From DASTRU01 sp035761045 (GTDB lineage: Bacteria; Pseudomonadota; Gammaproteobacteria; Burkholderiales; Burkholderiaceae_E): a stretch of 5,299 nucleotides of DNA. The stretch spans positions 1-5,299 of the forward strand of contig DASTRU010000290.1 in the NCBI GenBank assembly GCA_035761045.1, read 5' to 3'. This document shows, in pieces, positions 4,785 through 5,299 of this stretch. Numbering within the stretch: position 1 is the first letter of the stretch; every line of letters begins with the position of its first letter. The notes beneath the pieces were generated by a model. The model was not told the origin of the DNA and did no database searches. It was given only the letters and a program-made list of their open reading frames with translations. The position numbers and the translations under genes are program-made.

Positions 4785-5299
4785 TCACGCGCTACGCGTG
4801 GCTTTGTAAAGCATATAACTCGCCAACGCGTACAGAAGGATTGCAAACACGCGCTTAAGGCTTTTCACGTCCATTGCGTGCGCGGCTCGTGCTCCAAGAG
4901 GCGCGAACAACATGCTCGTCACCACGATGCACGCAAGAGCCGGCACATTGATGAACCCGATGTTGCCAGCTGGCATTCCACTTTCACGTAGACCCGCGAC
5001 CACATACCCAATGGATCCCGCCAATGCAATCGGAAATCCAAGCGCGGCACTCGTCGCCACGGCATTGTGAATCTTGACGTTGCACCACGTCATGAAAGGC
5101 ACGCTCACGAATCCACCACCCGCCCCGACAAAACTCGACAACAAACCGATACCCGCGCCCGCACCAAACATTCCCATGCCTTTAGGCAATTGACGCGATG
5201 GCTTAGGTTTACGGTCCAACAACATTTGCGTGGCGGAAAACCCGACGAACACGGCGAATAACGCGGCCAACACCGGCGTTTTAATAGCGCTTGCGATTT
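4785..5299 (-). CDS. TSUP (TauE/SafE) family membrane permease, N-terminus cut by right edge
   Basis: This is the C-terminal ~170 residues of a sulfite exporter TauE/SafE-type membrane protein; full-length members are usually about 250-270 residues. The frame stays open to the right edge. It reads IASAIKTP before a GTG at 5273, so that GTG is an internal valine and not the start. Visible hydrophobic segments, in order: LAALFAVFVGFSATQML; a glycine-rich segment around GIGLLSSFVGAGGGFVSVPF, the second family repeat motif; AVATSAALGFPIALAGSIGY; INVPALACIVVTSMLFAPLG; and VFAILLYALASYMLY. The ARAAHAMDVKSLKRVFA stretch before the last helix is typical of the family. Members export or import small organosulfur or carboxylate anions across the inner membrane. 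Substrate cannot be read from sequence, and no sulfur-metabolism gene is nearby to suggest one. The stop (TGA at 4787-4785) is 104 bp upstream of rhlE on the same strand, so loose co-transcription is possible. Confidence 0.88.
   Translation of the reverse strand, partial: IASAIKTPVLAALFAVFVGFSATQMLLDRKPKPSRQLPKGMGMFGAGAGIGLLSSFVGAGGGFVSVPFMTWCNVKIHNAVATSAALGFPIALAGSIGYVVAGLRESGMPAGNIGFINVPALACIVVTSMLFAPLGARAAHAMDVKSLKRVFAILLYALASYMLYKATRSA

Noticed and set aside
4786..4800. GC-rich hairpin CACGCG-CTA-CGCGTG at the TSUP stop codon, as an intrinsic terminator
   Set aside because: The stem is perfect but only 6 bp, and on the minus strand it is followed by AGCCTAAAACG rather than a T run. It may aid Rho-dependent or other termination but does not support an intrinsic terminator call.
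4801..4812. GCTTT-GT-AAAGC inverted repeat next to the TSUP stop hairpin
   Set aside because: It lies inside the TSUP coding sequence, has a two-base loop and explains nothing further.
1..5299. A novel multi-gene system (defence, biosynthetic cluster, mobile island)
   Set aside because: Every substantial frame belongs to a well-known housekeeping or regulatory family, gene order is compact, and no integrase, transposase, terminal repeats, tRNA junction or composition break is visible.

Overview
The window looks like an ordinary proteobacterial chromosome segment with moderately high GC (judged by eye, not computed). The RhlE-type helicase and the PilZ/YcgR-like tail most resemble Betaproteobacteria, probably Burkholderiales. 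That placement comes from memory of the families and is tentative. I see no mobile element, CRISPR array, tRNA, rRNA, phage gene or toxin-antitoxin pair, and no multi-gene defence or biosynthetic system. The genes are intact except for two cut by the window edges.

Layout, left to right. (1) The 3' end of a plus-strand gene, probably a PilZ-domain protein, runs off the left edge. (2) It converges on a minus-strand pirin gene with a complete metal site. (3) A 100-bp divergent control region separates pirin from a plus-strand LysR-type regulator closely resembling E. coli YhaJ. This region holds a perfect TTCAA-N5-TTGAA dyad of the LysR-box type and a second, longer-spaced dyad near pirin. (4) The regulator is followed on the same strand by gluQ (glutamyl-Q tRNA(Asp) synthetase) after 13 bp, and by a small YccU-like CoA-binding protein after 54 bp. 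(5) That gene's stop codon directly abuts the stop codon of a convergent minus-strand rhlE DEAD-box helicase. (6) A 104-bp intergenic stretch upstream of rhlE leads to the C-terminal two thirds of a TSUP (TauE/SafE) membrane transporter, cut by the right edge.

How the parts relate. The clearest functional unit is the divergent pirin / YhaJ-type pair. In E. coli yhaJ also lies divergently beside a pirin gene (yhaK), and YhaJ responds to aromatic, quinol-like compounds. The same logic, a regulator controlling itself and a cupin enzyme, is a reasonable inference here. GluQ (tRNA modification), RhlE (RNA remodelling), the CoA-binding protein and the TSUP permease are housekeeping or general-metabolism genes with no evident joint pathway.

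The most noteworthy non-coding signals are the operator-like dyads between pirin and the regulator, a 20-bp perfect palindrome inside the CoA-binding gene, and a triple GCATGC tandem inside gluQ.
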